Assembly: GCF_016808095.1 (NCBI RefSeq)
Contig: NC_068974.1
Location: 8,246,001-8,310,000, forward strand
Source of the DNA: Vigna angularis
Taxonomy: Eukaryota; Streptophyta; Magnoliopsida; Fabales; Fabaceae
Reading direction: 5' to 3'
DNA length: 64,000 nt
Made by a program: the position numbers and the translations under genes. The notes beneath the pieces are model-generated. The model was given only the letters and a program-made list of their open reading frames with translations, was not told the origin of the DNA and made no database searches. Position 1 is the stretch's first letter; the number at the start of each line of letters is the position of its first letter. Positions 35,901-45,808 of the stretch are shown here, in pieces.

Positions 35901-38900
35901 TCATCACCTGCTGCAAGACATGTTATAGATGCTGCTTTTGAACGACAAGGGCCACAAGGACATGGAAAACAGCTGGTTAGTGAACTAGATTCTTCTTCCC
36001 CTTTTCTTTTCAAAGTAATTTAAATATCCTAAACTACTATAATTCGATACTCCCCAGTCCCATTTTCTATTGTTTAGTTGTGTGAAACTCTAGGAAAGAG
36101 AGAAATATTGAACTGAAACCATATGTTTATGAAATAACATGCGTGCTTCAACTATATTGAGAAAAAGAAATCAATATTGAACTGAAACTGTATGTTATTA
36201 AATAACATCGGTGCTTCAATTATATTGAGAAAAAGACATCAGTACAATAACAAATAGAGGAGATTCGGTATCCTCTAATAAGAAAGATATGATATAGGAA
36301 TAAATAAAAATGTTCATAATAATACATATATAATCTATATATTCTTGATTGCAAAGGGTCAACTCATTATTTCTGTAATTGTAACAATATTCTTGATTAT
36401 ATAGGATAAACTCTTTATTTTAAGTGGGCATAGGTTGAATTTTTCAAAATCTAGTTTAGATCCATTCTAGATCCAATAAAATAGATTAGATCTATAATCC
36501 ATATCCATTTTAACCAAATCAACCAAATTTGGATTTTTTTCCAATCCATGTTTAATTGGATTAAATCTAGATTGAATTTGTTGTCAATTAGATTAAATCC
36601 AATGAGACCAATCTAATATATGTGACGATTAGATCTATTAGACATGGGTCAGGCTAACTTATGTTGACCTGGGTCTAGTTCACTTGTCTCGATTTAGGTC
36701 TGGGTCGCCTCTCCTTAGCATCAACCAGAGTTCGAGTCAACATGGGCTCAAACTGACTTGTCTTGTCCTGAGATCATGCTCACTCGTCTCAACCTTAGAC
36801 TTAGATCAACCTTCGACCTAGGTTGACTCATCTTAACCTTCGACCTAGGTCGACTCGTCTTAACCTTCAACTTGGCTCATCCTTCGACCATGAGCGACTT
36901 AGCTCAATCTTTGAATCAAGTCGACTCAGCTAGACCTTTAGCTAGGGCAGACTTGGCAGGACCTCCGACAAGGGTTGATTCAACATGACCTTCCGTTAGG
37001 GCTAACATGGCACGACCTTTTGTTGTGGCCAACTCAACTAGATCTTTGGCTTGGGTTGACTTGACTCGACCTTTTGCCAGGATTGACTCATTACAACCTT
37101 AGGTTGGTGCTGACTCAACACGACTTACGGTTGGGTCAGACTCAACCTGACCATCAGTCGAGGCTATCCCAACAATCTTTGGCCTAAGCTAACTCAGGCT
37201 GACTCAACTTGACCTTCAGCTTGGGTTAACTTGACTGGATTTTTGGTTGAGGCTGACTTGAGTCGACCTTTAGCTCGGGTTGACTCGACTCTACCTTTGG
37301 CCAGAGTCGACTAGGCACAAACTTTAGCTGGATTGACTCGACCCGACCTTAGTTAGGGCAAACTAGGCACAACCTTCAATTGGGGCAAACTCAGCACGAC
37401 CTTCGATCGGGGAAACTCCCTTAACCTTTATCCGGGCGACTCGACTTGACCTTCAGCTTGGGCTAACTCGACTCAACCATGGATTAAGGTCGACTTGGCT
37501 CGACTTTCGACTGGCTCGGCTCGACCTTCGATCGTGGTTAACTTGGCTTATCCTTTAGTCGAGGTTGACTTGTCTTGACCTTTGGTGGAGGCTGACTTGG
37601 TTGGGCTGATTAGGCTTGACAAGTTTTGCCGACTCATTTGGACCTTTAACCTGGACCATTTTGACTTGACCCTTCAACCTAGGTTGACTAACTTGACCTT
37701 TCGGTTTGGGTCTACTTAGTTCAATCTTCGATCTAGGGCCAATTTGGCTTGATCTTGTCCTCATGCTATCTCAACTTTATTTTGGAGTTTCAAAATCCAG
37801 TCCAAATTCTATTAAGTGAATTGGATTTTAAATCAAAATATGTTTATTTGAATTTGGAAAAAATCCATTTAAATAGACTTAAAGTGATACGCATTTGGAT
37901 TATTATAGATTGGATTTTTTGCCCATCCCTATTGAGTCAAATGAGACTTCACCACCCCTTGCACTGGGCTTTGGAGGTCTTGACAACCTTGTCTCTTGTT
38001 GCAGCAAGAGGGCTTTCCAAGCAAGGCACGTGGGATACACATGTTGATACTGGTGGTTGCATGTGCTAGTGTGCAGGCAAACTCTATTTGACGAGGCAGC
38101 AAAAGTAAGACTCCCAATATTGGGAGTTTTGATACCAACTTCAGATACGTAAGGAAATATAAAATTATTTATTTTATTAATAACAATCACACTAACTACA
38201 TTCTCATCATCTCTGTTTGTAATAATTAGATCCTTTAAAATAAGAAAAAGATGAAATGAGAAGGAAGAATCTAAAGATATGTTTTACTAATTATCATGGA
38301 AATATTGAAAATATTTTTATCCAAATAATCAGCTACTTACAACACAACAATGTATTTCTAAGATAGCATGAGTTTTTTATTTATATTGAGGGAAAGAAAT
38401 AAATACAATAAATAGAAGTGATTGGATTTCCTCCAATAACAAAGATATGATATAAGTATGTTCCTAAAATTCATATACAATCTAGATATTCCTAATGATG
38501 TAGTAGCAATTCCTTATTTCTATAACTATAGCAATATTCTTGATTTTATAGATCAGCTCCTTGTTTTTATAATTATAAAAAATTACTTGCTTAGGAAACT
38601 TGAAGGAGTGTATTGCCCTGAAAGATGAAAATATATGAAGCTGTATTATTCATTGATGCAAATTGCTGCAAGCAATGTTGGGTAGTAATGTTCTGAATCT
38701 TGACAGTGTTGTTTCCTAGGTTTACAGCTTCTATTTAGGGTTTCAGTAGAATAACTAGTTTATTGTACCATGTTTCCTTGTCCACTTCAATCTCTGTGAT
38801 GCATTATGTGCTGATAACTTATCTTCTATGTTCTAACTGCCATGGTTTCTTATGCGATCACAGGCTGCATTACATGCTCTCGGAAACATCTCGGGAGAAA

Positions 38901-41900
38901 CCAGATCTAAGAATAGTATTATACTCAATGCTGAAGCAGAAGAAAATCTGCGACGCTTAATTTATGAAACAGCCACTAGAAGTTCAAAGCTGACTCCATC
39001 GGTTGCCTTTTTACATTCTTTTTAGTTTCAAATGCTTTTTATAGCTTAATTATTTTGAAGTTTTACTTATAATGATTTGGTTTCTCTTTGAAGTGAAGGG
39101 ACTGGGATATATGTGAAACTTTATCTAACTGTAGGTTTGTGCTAACATAATCATGACTACGTGCTAAAAACCAAGAAACGTATTACACTGATCAGTTTTA
39201 TAGTGTAATGCTTCCTATATTTTGTAGTAATATTTTTACTCAAGAACGCCCACTTTTGTTTCTTTCCTTTGATAAATATATATATATATATATATATTAT
39301 AATTTAGAACATGTATCATTATCCCTATATGGGAAGTAGTTTAAGATAAATGTTAGCTACAAAATGAAAGTTCATCTTCATATAATGTTTGTTGAGTTGA
39401 CTTGCATGAGAGCTATTTAATTAAACATTGAAATACTACCTTCTCACCAAGTTCATGCAATTTGCAGGGTCTATTTCGGTCAGTACTGCAGCAGGATGCA
39501 GAAATACGTCTAGCGGTGAGACATTAATATGAACTTTCATATTGTTAGTATATATGCACTAAATAAATTAAATTTTATTCCAAAAGAAACCATTAACTTA
39601 AATTTAACATTGTTTAAGTAACGATTATATTTATTAACATTACTCATAAGTTAAAAGAATTGAACCAATAGATGTGACTTACATTGTTAATTGTTGTAAA
39701 ATGATGACAAAAAATAATAAAAACCACCACCAAAGATTTTTCGAGACATGTAGATCTATTATTCTTAAGTCATGGTATTGCGTAAGCCCTAGACTAAACA
39801 GGAACTTTTCATAAATTTCTGAGATTTTAGAACTAGCAAAAAACTCTAAAAAAACTAAAATAATAAACCTAGGATTATTATAAGAAATAAAAGGAGAGAA
39901 AGAAGAAATTAAGAGAAAAAAAGGAGAATGAGAGAAAAGTGTATATTTTGGAGATGAGCACAAGTCTCTATTTATAATAAACCTAGGATTATTATAAGAA
40001 ATAAAAGGAGAGAAAGAAGAAATTAAGAGAAAAAAAGGAGAATGAGAGAAAAGTGTATATTTTGGAGATGAGCACAAGTCTCTATTTATAGAGTTGGAAA
40101 AGGATTAAAATCAGCCCATCATGGATGAATCCCATGACTTGCGGAACCTGCAGATTTTTGTGAAACTGCATTGACTAGATCTTGTGTGAAAGAAGCAACG
40201 TTTTAAAAGAAAAACGTTCATCCAGTAACTAACTTTTGCAATATTGATATAACCATCCCCGTATATTGTAAAAAAATAAAAACATTAACTAAAGATATAG
40301 AAAAGAAATATCTTGGGTTTCATAAGATGTAAAGCTAGTGTAGTAAGCTATATGATCGAGCAACTTAACACACAATATAGTTGGTATATCAAGGTACAAT
40401 ATAGTTGGTATAGCAATGTATATGAACCAAAGATATTTGATGTGTGTTAGAAGTTTATCAATCACAATACACCCCTACAATCCTTGTTGTTATAGCTATG
40501 ATGTTCTTACTGGGTCATGCGTGTGTCCGATATTCACGAGTGCTTTAGAAATCATGCCAAAATCTCATGCAGGCAACTCCACTTGACTAGGTGATTTCAT
40601 CAAGTGTATGTTGCAAATCATACACTACCCATAAGGAATATGAAGATCATTTAAATCTTTGTTTAAACTAAAATTATTTTACCAAGTTTAACCTTTCAAT
40701 AATGCAGTCTCTAGCATTTTCACGCACACCATGGGAATGAACATATTTGATTTAAGTCAGAAGATTTGCTAGATTCCGTTCTGACTTCACATAATCAATC
40801 AAAATAGTTTCACTCTTTAGCAGTTGCTTAACCAAATTGTATCTCAATTGTATATGTCTGTTCTTTCCATTGTATTTCTTTTTTTTAGCTATAAATTGTC
40901 GATTGGCAATCACAATGTATTGACACCGATGGGGTTGGTTTCATTCCTAGTGAAATGTTCGCTAAGAAGTTTTTCAACCACTCAGCCTCACTACCAGCCT
41001 TCTAAAAAGCAACAACAAACTCAGATTCCATTGTTGATCTTGCAATAATTGTTTGCCTAACTGGTCTCCATGTAATTGCACCATCCCTAAGTGTGAATAC
41101 TTAACTACTAATAGATTTTGTCGCATCTGAATTAGAGATCTAGTTAGCATCATGGTACCCTTCTAATACAACGAAAAATTAATATAATCAATGGCATAAT
41201 CCATTGAACCTCTTAAGTATCTCATATGTCTTACAAGTGCATCCCAGTGTTTCTAATTTGGACATTGAGTGTACTTACTTAGTCTACCTACTAAGCAATA
41301 CCAAGTTTAGAAAAGTTCATCAAATACAATAAGCTCCTAATTATCTGGGCATATTGAGGATGAAATATAGATTCTCCTCCATTTTTCATTAATCTAGAGT
41401 TAGCATCGTAAGGGGTACTCATAGGTTTGAAATTATAATACCCAAACTTATTAAGAAGTTTCTCCATGTATTGTTCTTGGAATAGTAATATACTATCTCC
41501 CTTCCTTATGATTTTAACAACTAAAATTACTTTGGCTTCATCCATGTCTTTCATTTCAAAGTGTGATCCTAAAAACAATTTAGTTCTAGCGACAATCTCA
41601 TTGTATGTACCAAAAATTAACATGTCATCCACATATAAACATATAATGACACAATCACCATTTTTAGATTTAGAGTACACATATTTATCAGCATCACTAG
41701 GTGAAAAACTATCACATAACAATACATTATCAATTTTTTATGTCATTATTTAGTGCTTGCTTAAACCCACACAAAGATTTTAAAAGTTTGCATATTTTAT
41801 TCTCTTGACCAGGTACAACACACCCTTCAGGTTGAATCATATAAATTTCCTCTTCCAAATCACCATTCAAAAAGACAATTTTAATATCCATTTGGTGTAT

Positions 41901-44900
41901 TACTAGCTTATGGATAACTGTTAAGGCTAACAACACTCAAATGGAGGAAAGCCTAGTCACTAGGTAAAAGGTATCAAAATAATCTATGTTAGGTTTTTGA
42001 GTAAAGCCCTTAGCTACTAACCTTGCTTTATACTTATAGATCCATTAGGGTGATACTTTTTCTTAAAGATCCACTTACAACCAATGGGTTTTGCTCCTTT
42101 AGGTAAATCTACTAAGACCCAAGTATTATTTTTCTGAATTGATTCAATTTCAATCCTAATGACCTTAGCCTATTGTTTTGCATCGAAGCATTAATAGCTT
42201 CTATAAAGCTACTTGGATCATAATCAACAAGATAAGTATAAAAGTTGAGATGTTTCACTAACCTTTAAGAGAAACACATGTTTAAAAAATTCGGCTTTTT
42301 TCGTCTCCACTCTAGAACTACTCTCAAGTATATCATTTTTAAGAACTAAAAACATATACGCAACACTATGTTCAGCATAGCCTAAAAACATGCAATCAAA
42401 TGTTTTAGAGCCTATTTTCCTTTTCTTAGGATATGGTAACATCAAATTAACTAGGCACTCCCATACTCTTAGATATTTAAGGTTAGGTTAATAACTTCTC
42501 CACAACTCATAGGGAGTTTTACTAGTTTTTTTATAAGATATTCTATTTTGTAAAAAGCACATAGTAAGAAGGGCTTCTCCCCAAATGTTATCAGGTGCAC
42601 TAGAACTAATAAGCATGACATTCATCATTTTCTTAAGAGTTATATTCTTTCTCTTGGCTACTCCATTAGACTCAGGTGAATATAATAAGGTTACTTGATG
42701 GATAATACCTTCTCTAACACAAAACTCATTAACATATTAAACAATACATATTCACTACCCCTATCTAATTTAATCCTTTTAATTTTTTTATTTAGTTAAT
42801 TTTCTACTTTTGCTTTATAGGTTAAAAACACATCAAAGACCTCATTTTTATGTTTGATTAAGTACACTTTGGTATATCTAGAATAATCATCTATAAAGAT
42901 TACAAAATAATTTTTACCGCCTTTAGACATGCTTTGTTTTAAATCAGCTAGATAAGTGTGAATTAACTTTAACAATTCAGTTTGACGATCTACAAAATAA
43001 CAGGTTTTCTTTGTTATTTAAAATTCTACACATCAAATTTAGCACTCTATTTGTCTTGCATATTAATTAATCCTAGTTGTTGTCATTAAGAATTCACACG
43101 TCGTAATCTAGCATGCCACATAATTTGAATCAATAATATAAGGAGAAGAACAAGATTCATTAAGATTTTCAGAATTGTTGAGTACAAAGAAACTTTGATC
43201 AGAATATCCTTTCCTCACAGAAACATTATTTTTTGTCATTACAATCTTGTCAGACTCAAATAACACTTTAACCCTCACTTTTTTCAATAGTGTTACAGAG
43301 ATTAAATTAACTCTGATTGATGACAAGTGTAGCACATCACTCAAGGACAAAGTCTTTCTAGATGTAAGTTTGAGAATAACTTTCCCTTTTTTCCAGAACA
43401 AGAGTTGTCTTGGAATCACCAATGTAAACATGTTCTTCTCCATCCCCTATACGAAAGTAAAAGCATTTTTGTTTGCACAAATATGTGTGGTAGCACCAAA
43501 GTCTACCATCCATTTGTTCACATTGGTCATCAAATTTACTTGTGAAATGACCGAAGTGATAATATCATCTCCTTCAGCTATATTTGTCCTAGGATGGTGA
43601 TAATTTTTGATCAAAAGTTCTGAAATAAAGTCATCCAATAGAAAAATGTTTTAAAGTCATCCAATAGAAAAATGTTTTCTACTTTGATATCTTCAAGTAG
43701 CTTGTGGCACTTATTAATTTGAGACTTTATATCCTTATCTTCAATCATTTCCTAGTGGTAGTAGTTCCCAATTATGAACCTTTGTCTGACAACATCTTCA
43801 GCAGGATATTTGAGAATCAACGAATCCAAATGTCTTTTGTTTTCTTATAGCAACAATACACATCAAACAAATAATTAGAAAGTGCACTAAGTAAACTATA
43901 TCGACATACCTTGTTTGCATGAATCCAATCTACAACTTGTTTTGAAGTTGTAGGGAGATTGAAGTCGGGTTTTGGAAATGAAAGAGTAAAAGTGACTTTG
44001 TATATGTCTAAAAGGGTAGACACACATATTCTAGCATCGAAAATTTTGACCAAAGAAGACTTCAATTTTCGACACATCCAGAAAAGATTTTGTGAAGACC
44101 GTTTGAGTTCTGGAAACAATGTTTTGATTTTCCAGGTTTGGGTTGTTGATATCCATCACAAGTCCTTAATATTGTTGTAAAATACTCAAAAAAATAATAA
44201 AATCCACGAACAAAGATTTGCCAAGATGTGTAGATCCATTGTTCTTAAAAACTTTTCTGTGGTGTATTGTGTAAGTCTTCCAAGATACCATAGGAATTTC
44301 TCAAAATATTTTAGGATATCAAAACTAGCAAGAAATTCTAAAATAATAAATTCAAAGAAATGAGAGAAGGATGAAATTAAGAGAAAAAGTAGAATGAGAG
44401 AAAAATGTATTTGGAGGTGAGCACAAATCTCTCTATAGAGTTGGAAAATGATCAAAATCAGTCTATCACGGTTGAATCCCGTGACTTGCGGAACCTGCAG
44501 ATTTTGTGAAACTGCATTGACCGAATCTTGTGGTTTCATTTGACCACGTGTGAAAGAAACAACATTTTAAAAAAAGTTCATCCAGTAACTAACTTTTGCC
44601 ATATTGTTATAACATTAATAACCCAACTTGAGCATGCAGTCACACGGAGAAATGAGTGAATCTTGTCATCAGCAAAAAAACAAATACTTTCATTTGCTTT
44701 TATATAAAGGAGTGTAATCTAGTTATTATATTTTACAACAAAAGTTATCATCTGATATATTTTCTCTAGATATAGTGGTCCATGAAAATTTTTATCAAAA
44801 CCAATTTTGTTCAATATATTTTCAGGTCTATAGAGTGATAAGTGGATTGGTTGCCCGATCATGGTGCTTGATGGAGATATGCTCAAAAGATGATATTATA

Positions 44901-45470
44901 AACAAATTGATTAATCCAACTATTGAAACCACGAAAATAGGTATGTATTATAATTTACATTGTTGTTAATTATCTCTCATGCTAATGAAAAATTTATTAA
45001 AAAAAGAAAAAGAAAAGAACATTGTTGTTAATTATATTAGTGATATATGCTTTTCCATTACTTTGTTCCATCTGTCGCATTAACATCACTTGAATTGGTT
45101 CATTTCAGGTATGGAAGCCCGATATAACTGCTGCAAGGCTATATACCAAACTCTGACACTTTCTGATAGTGTTTCTGCTTTTACAGATATATATGCAAAG
45201 GTTAGATTTAGATACTTCATTCATATACAGCATCGAATGATATGTGCTTTCAAAATATACAATAATACGAGACTTAGTTATCTTATTGGCTTTCAGTTCT
45301 GAGTTGACAATTTTTTATTCGTGTTTGTTTGAGTATATTTTTGTTGAATTGAAAATTTAGTAATTGAGTAATGTTTTATGCAGTTAGAGAAAGCTGTTAA
45401 AATGGGTCCATACCTTGTTAAGAGCCATGCTGAACCTCAACCTGTTGTGGAGACTGCCGAAAGATTTTAA
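16574..45470 (+). CDS. PSMD5: 26S proteasome non-ATPase regulatory subunit 5-like protein (PSMD5/S5b; ARM/HEAT-repeat base-assembly chaperone), 17 exons
   Basis: Exons assembled by eye: 16574-16628, 16712-16775, 17351-17459, 17915-17977, 19420-19529, 24651-24717, 25935-26006, 32769-32930, 33730-33803, 33906-34003, 34373-34480, 35869-35975, 38864-39001, 39468-39515, 44826-44940, 45109-45200, 45384-45470. All introns are GT..AG, phases agree, and the total is 1,569 nt (522 aa plus TAA), close to the usual ~500-520 aa of the family. The product is all-helical ARM/HEAT type. Recognisable stretches are LTLIINALQTNF (exons 2-3), [13 protein letters not shown] (exon 10), [21 protein letters not shown] (exon 12, about residues 330-350), [15 protein letters not shown] (exon 13) and [16 protein letters not shown] (exon 16). 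In yeast and mammals this family (Hsm3/S5b) binds Rpt1 during assembly of the 19S base; a cytosolic or nuclear role here is inferred. The start is the Kozak-like gccATGG, but an in-frame ATG at 16409 with no intervening stop would add 55 residues. No exon is broken, so the gene is probably functional. Confidence 0.94.
17205..17232. repeat. Poly-T tract in intron 2
   Basis: About 27 T in a row, 120 bp upstream of the intron 2 acceptor. Likely length-variable. Confidence 0.9.
20589..20936 (-). pseudogene. Copia gag pseudogene, 3' half (zinc-knuckle part)
   Basis: In minus-strand reading a [16 protein letters not shown] stretch (about 20625-20670, partly in another frame) resembles the CCHC knuckle of legume Copia gags. 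The 5' half of the same gag is at 23463-23800. The two halves are separated exactly at the duplicated tacac that flanks the nested element. Frameshifts and stops show it is dead. Confidence 0.6.
21480..21720 (-). repeat. 30-bp coding minisatellite of the gag-only element
   Basis: CCGTTCGG-type motifs recur every 30 bp at 21481, 21511, 21541, 21571, 21601, 21631, 21661 and 21691. Units alternate between two versions (one with ATCTTTATAC, one with GCTTTCCCAYGCTTTTC), forming a 60-bp higher-order period. Since 30 is a multiple of three, the minus-strand frame reads a 10-residue repeat. Confidence 0.9.
22490..23077 (-). pseudogene. Ty3/Gypsy-type gag (Retrotrans_gag), 5' part open
   Basis: This is a 195-codon minus-strand reading frame. 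It has a charged N-terminus (about residues 1-90, rich in R/E/Q, coiled-coil-like), then [20 protein letters not shown] at about 93-112, [15 protein letters not shown] at about 134-148 and [10 protein letters not shown] near residue 157, the hallmarks of plant Ty3 gag capsid regions. The frame breaks after about residue 183 relative to the copy at 29100. Downstream sequence is repeat-rich and GC-richer. It would supply capsid only. Confidence 0.8.
23463..23800 (-). pseudogene. Copia gag pseudogene, 5' half
   Basis: An open minus-strand stretch (23474-23704) contains [22 protein letters not shown], and after it REYIE, typical of Copia-type gag helical regions. It runs into the nested element at the tacac duplication and continues on the other side (20936 downward). 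It has no start-to-end reading frame. Confidence 0.6.
23858..23912. repeat. (AT)n microsatellite in intron 5
   Basis: About 26 AT units next to the 5' LTR of the Copia-type element. Confidence 0.95.
24853..25760 (-). mobile_element. Cluster of TRIM-type miniature retrotransposon copies, intron 6
   Basis: The LTR start TGTTAARAAGTGRACTTTAA recurs at about 24858, 25058, 25217, 25317 and 25671. The copy at 25317 runs through the familiar legume phrase GTGAGGTTTGCACCCAC to CTTTCAACA. Internal parts end in CTGGTTTTAATACCA, whose complement TGGTATTAAAACC is a degenerate initiator-Met tRNA primer-binding site directly beside the LTR. A ~95-bp block (TATATATCTTGAGCATGGGA onward) is duplicated at 25456 and 25539. 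There is no coding capacity. It appears to be tandem or nested insertions. Confidence 0.75.
26610..27450 (-). pseudogene. Ty3/Gypsy gag fragment, minus strand, intron 7
   Basis: An open minus-strand stretch at 27103-27447 ends in [15 protein letters not shown]. In a shifted frame just downstream (about 27160-27225) it reads [16 protein letters not shown], a CCHC zinc knuckle characteristic of plant Ty3 gag. Two tracts near 26870-26905 and 27030-27065 repeat a CACCTT.TCCTCAAGGTGAAA phrase. Frameshifted and truncated. Confidence 0.65.
27492..28087 (+). pseudogene. Copia RT C-terminus and RNase H fragment, intron 7
   Basis: The two open pieces read [20 protein letters not shown], then [29 protein letters not shown] and [11 protein letters not shown]. 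These are the standard RNase H and C-terminal motifs of Copia polyproteins, including the catalytic-region LYCDN. A frameshift near 27650-27790 disrupts the SAEAEY block. The stop at about 28085 is followed by TGTTGAAATG at 28096, the probable 3' LTR start, running to about 28290. Confidence 0.85.
28096..28377 (+). repeat. Probable Copia 3' LTR and adjoining antisense Copia sequence
   Basis: It starts TGTTGAAATGTAATG directly after the RNase H fragment and has TATAAATAGAGTAG as a promoter-like box near 28174. The last ~90 bp (to 28377) reads on the minus strand as a continuation of the Copia protease region beyond the nested element. The LTR end is not defined. Confidence 0.5.
28771..29501 (+). 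pseudogene. Ty3/Gypsy-type gag of the second gag-only element, frameshifted
   Basis: The N-terminal frame (28771 to about 29000) is basic and charged. After a shift, the capsid frame from about 29000-29501 contains [25 protein letters not shown] and [20 protein letters not shown], the last being more complete than in the intron-5 copy. The frame ends at a stop at 29499-29501. No zinc knuckle, protease or RT follows, only repeat-rich GC-richer sequence. Confidence 0.8.
29881..30045 (+). repeat. 30-bp coding minisatellite, 5.5 units
   Basis: AGCCGAACGGTATAAAGATA starts units at 29881, 29911, 29941, 29971, 30001 and 30031, exactly 30 bp apart with few substitutions. One frame reads a basic 10-residue repeat ([10 protein letters not shown]). 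It is the counterpart of the array at 21480-21720. Confidence 0.95.
30530..31171. mobile_element. 642-bp TG..CA insertion (solo LTR) inside the 3' LTR
   Basis: It begins TGTTACGTACCC and ends GCCCTAACA. It interrupts the repeated phrase TATGCCTCCGTTAGGG, which resumes after it as CCTTTGTTAGGG. Flanking pentamers are cctcc (30525-30529) and ccttt (31172-31176), compatible with an aged 5-bp duplication. It contains several ACCGTTCGG motifs (30955-31125). It has no coding sequence. Confidence 0.7.
31383..31990 (-). pseudogene. Copia gag-protease pseudogene, intron 7 (interrupted by the gag-only element)
   Basis: The minus-strand frame 31481-31969 has [20 protein letters not shown] and [10 protein letters not shown] (UBN2-type Copia gag), then a decayed zinc knuckle [14 protein letters not shown] in which the first two cysteines are replaced. 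A 12-residue segment [12 protein letters not shown] is duplicated just after it. Downstream (about 31440-31480) [12 protein letters not shown] is a protease active-site region with the SG of DSG lost. The element at 28378-31377 is inserted just beyond this point. Dead copy. Confidence 0.75.
31991..32768. other. Remainder of intron 7
   Basis: 31991-32250 still looks like antisense gag leader sequence with GC-richer composition. 32250-32768 is AT-rich intron DNA ending in the exon 8 acceptor. Nothing else was recognised. Confidence 0.4.
33236..33476. repeat. Two-copy tandem repeat, 124-bp period, intron 8
   Basis: Units at 33236-33359 and 33360-33476 share GTTAATAA..ATCAC, AAAGTTATTTTC, TTTGATTATTTGTATTG.GA and GGTTTAATTTATAGA. 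Diverged by substitutions, so old. The sequence just before it (33050-33200) is MITE-like. Confidence 0.75.
34560..35400. repeat. Repeat-like insertion in intron 11, unclassified
   Basis: The segment starts near GCGCTATGGTAAG and ends near CTACTATAGCGGTGCTATC, giving weak inverted similarity at the ends. The middle is denser in G/C than the rest of the intron. The overlapping ORFs on both strands match no protein I recognise. It may be an old non-autonomous DNA transposon. Confidence 0.3.
36200..38580. mobile_element. Probable LTR-type element in intron 12 with terminal direct repeats
   Basis: Two ~200-bp direct repeats, about 36213-36420 and 38383-38575, share TATATTGAG.GAAAGA, TCCTC.AATAA.AAAGATATGATATA and CAATATTCTTGATT. 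They frame an interior containing the 27-bp minisatellite (36650-37750) and a short unique region. A 70-bp tandem duplication precedes the left repeat (36103-36242). No protein domain was seen. The class is inferred. Confidence 0.45.
36650..37750. repeat. 27-bp minisatellite, roughly 40 units, intron 12
   Basis: The unit consensus is approximately CGACCTTYGGCYNGGGTTGACT plus a 5-base tail. CTTGACC/CTCGACC and TTGACTC recur at 27-bp steps for over 1 kb, with single units expanded or shortened. The array is moderately diverged. It lies about 1 kb upstream of exon 13. 27 is a multiple of three, but both strands contain stops. Confidence 0.9.
39260..39300. repeat. (AT)n microsatellite in intron 13
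   Basis: About 13 AT units at roughly 39272-39298. Confidence 0.9.
39861..40088. repeat. Perfect 114-bp tandem duplication inside the left Copia LTR
   Basis: The 114-bp unit starting TAATAAACCTAGG occurs at 39861-39974 and 39975-40088. I saw no difference between the two copies. The other LTR of the element has only a single, diverged and shortened version. Confidence 0.9.
40900..44119 (-). pseudogene. Copia gag-pol pseudogene (gag, PR, INT, RT remnants)
   Basis: In minus-strand order: gag with [20 protein letters not shown] (about 43870-43940); protease site [11 protein letters not shown] near 43490-43515, where the usual DSG has become DFG; the pre-integrase and GAG-like zone at 43108-43443 ([13 protein letters not shown]); integrase C-terminal [12 protein letters not shown] near 42390; RT with [17 protein letters not shown] (41850-41900) and the catalytic [10 protein letters not shown] near 41620-41640. 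Frameshifts and stops separate every block, so it cannot encode a working polyprotein. RNase H is largely eroded (40900-41290). Confidence 0.9.
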
Positions 45471-45640
45471 TATATAAATGTGCTGAGTAGGCAATATTTT
45501 CTTTCCTTCGCCAAGTTCTTTTTTTCAACATTTGCAAATTGTTTTTTTCTTTTGTTGTGTGTTTGTATGACTTGCAAATAATAGGTGTTTTAGTATTTTC
45601 TTTTGGAGTATGAGTCGGACGTGAAGATGTGTTTTTTTTA
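45471..45640 (+). other. Probable 3' UTR of the PSMD5-like gene
   Basis: The TAA at 45468-45470 is followed by T-rich sequence with TTGTGT/TTTGTA far-upstream-type motifs and an AATAAT near 45577-45584. This is compatible with plant polyadenylation signals. The cleavage site is not determinable by eye. Confidence 0.3.
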
Positions 45641-45752
45641 AGCTAGTAATGTCACCTTTTTATACAAGTATATCATGGTAAATTTTCAACAAATTGAGTT
45701 TTTATTGATTTTACTATCTTCGGTAGAATATCCTTACTAGAGTATGAGCCAA

Positions 45753-45808
<56 letters not shown>

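Larger units (their letters stand above)
39692..44614 (-). mobile_element. Full-length degenerate Copia retrotransposon, intron 14
   Basis: The LTRs are 39692-40255 and 44173-44614, both starting TGTTGTAAAAT and ending ATAACCA/ATAACA. A perfect 5-bp duplication, ttaat, lies at 39687-39691 and 44615-44619. The minus-strand interior has gag, protease, integrase and RT fragments in the Copia order. The left LTR is longer because of a 114-bp tandem duplication. Its orientation is opposite to the host gene. Confidence 0.93.

Noticed and set aside
36650..37750. Regular short repeats that could suggest a CRISPR array
   Set aside because: There are no unique spacers. The 27-bp units abut each other and diverge gradually, and the setting is a plant intron. 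It is a minisatellite.
36430..37925. hAT-like termini around the 27-bp minisatellite
   Set aside because: GTGGGCAT (left) and the complement of TGCCCATCCCTA (right) are only weakly similar, and no 8-bp duplication could be found.
37903..38190. ORFs near the minisatellite (37749-38190)
   Set aside because: Short, overlapping on both strands, within intron 12 repeat sequence. No domain seen.
39679..40077. 132-codon minus-strand ORF with an internal repeat
   Set aside because: It lies entirely within the Copia LTR. The repeated protein segment is just the 114-bp DNA duplication.
43247..43600. 117-codon + strand ORF
   Set aside because: Antisense shadow of the Copia gag/protease region on the minus strand.
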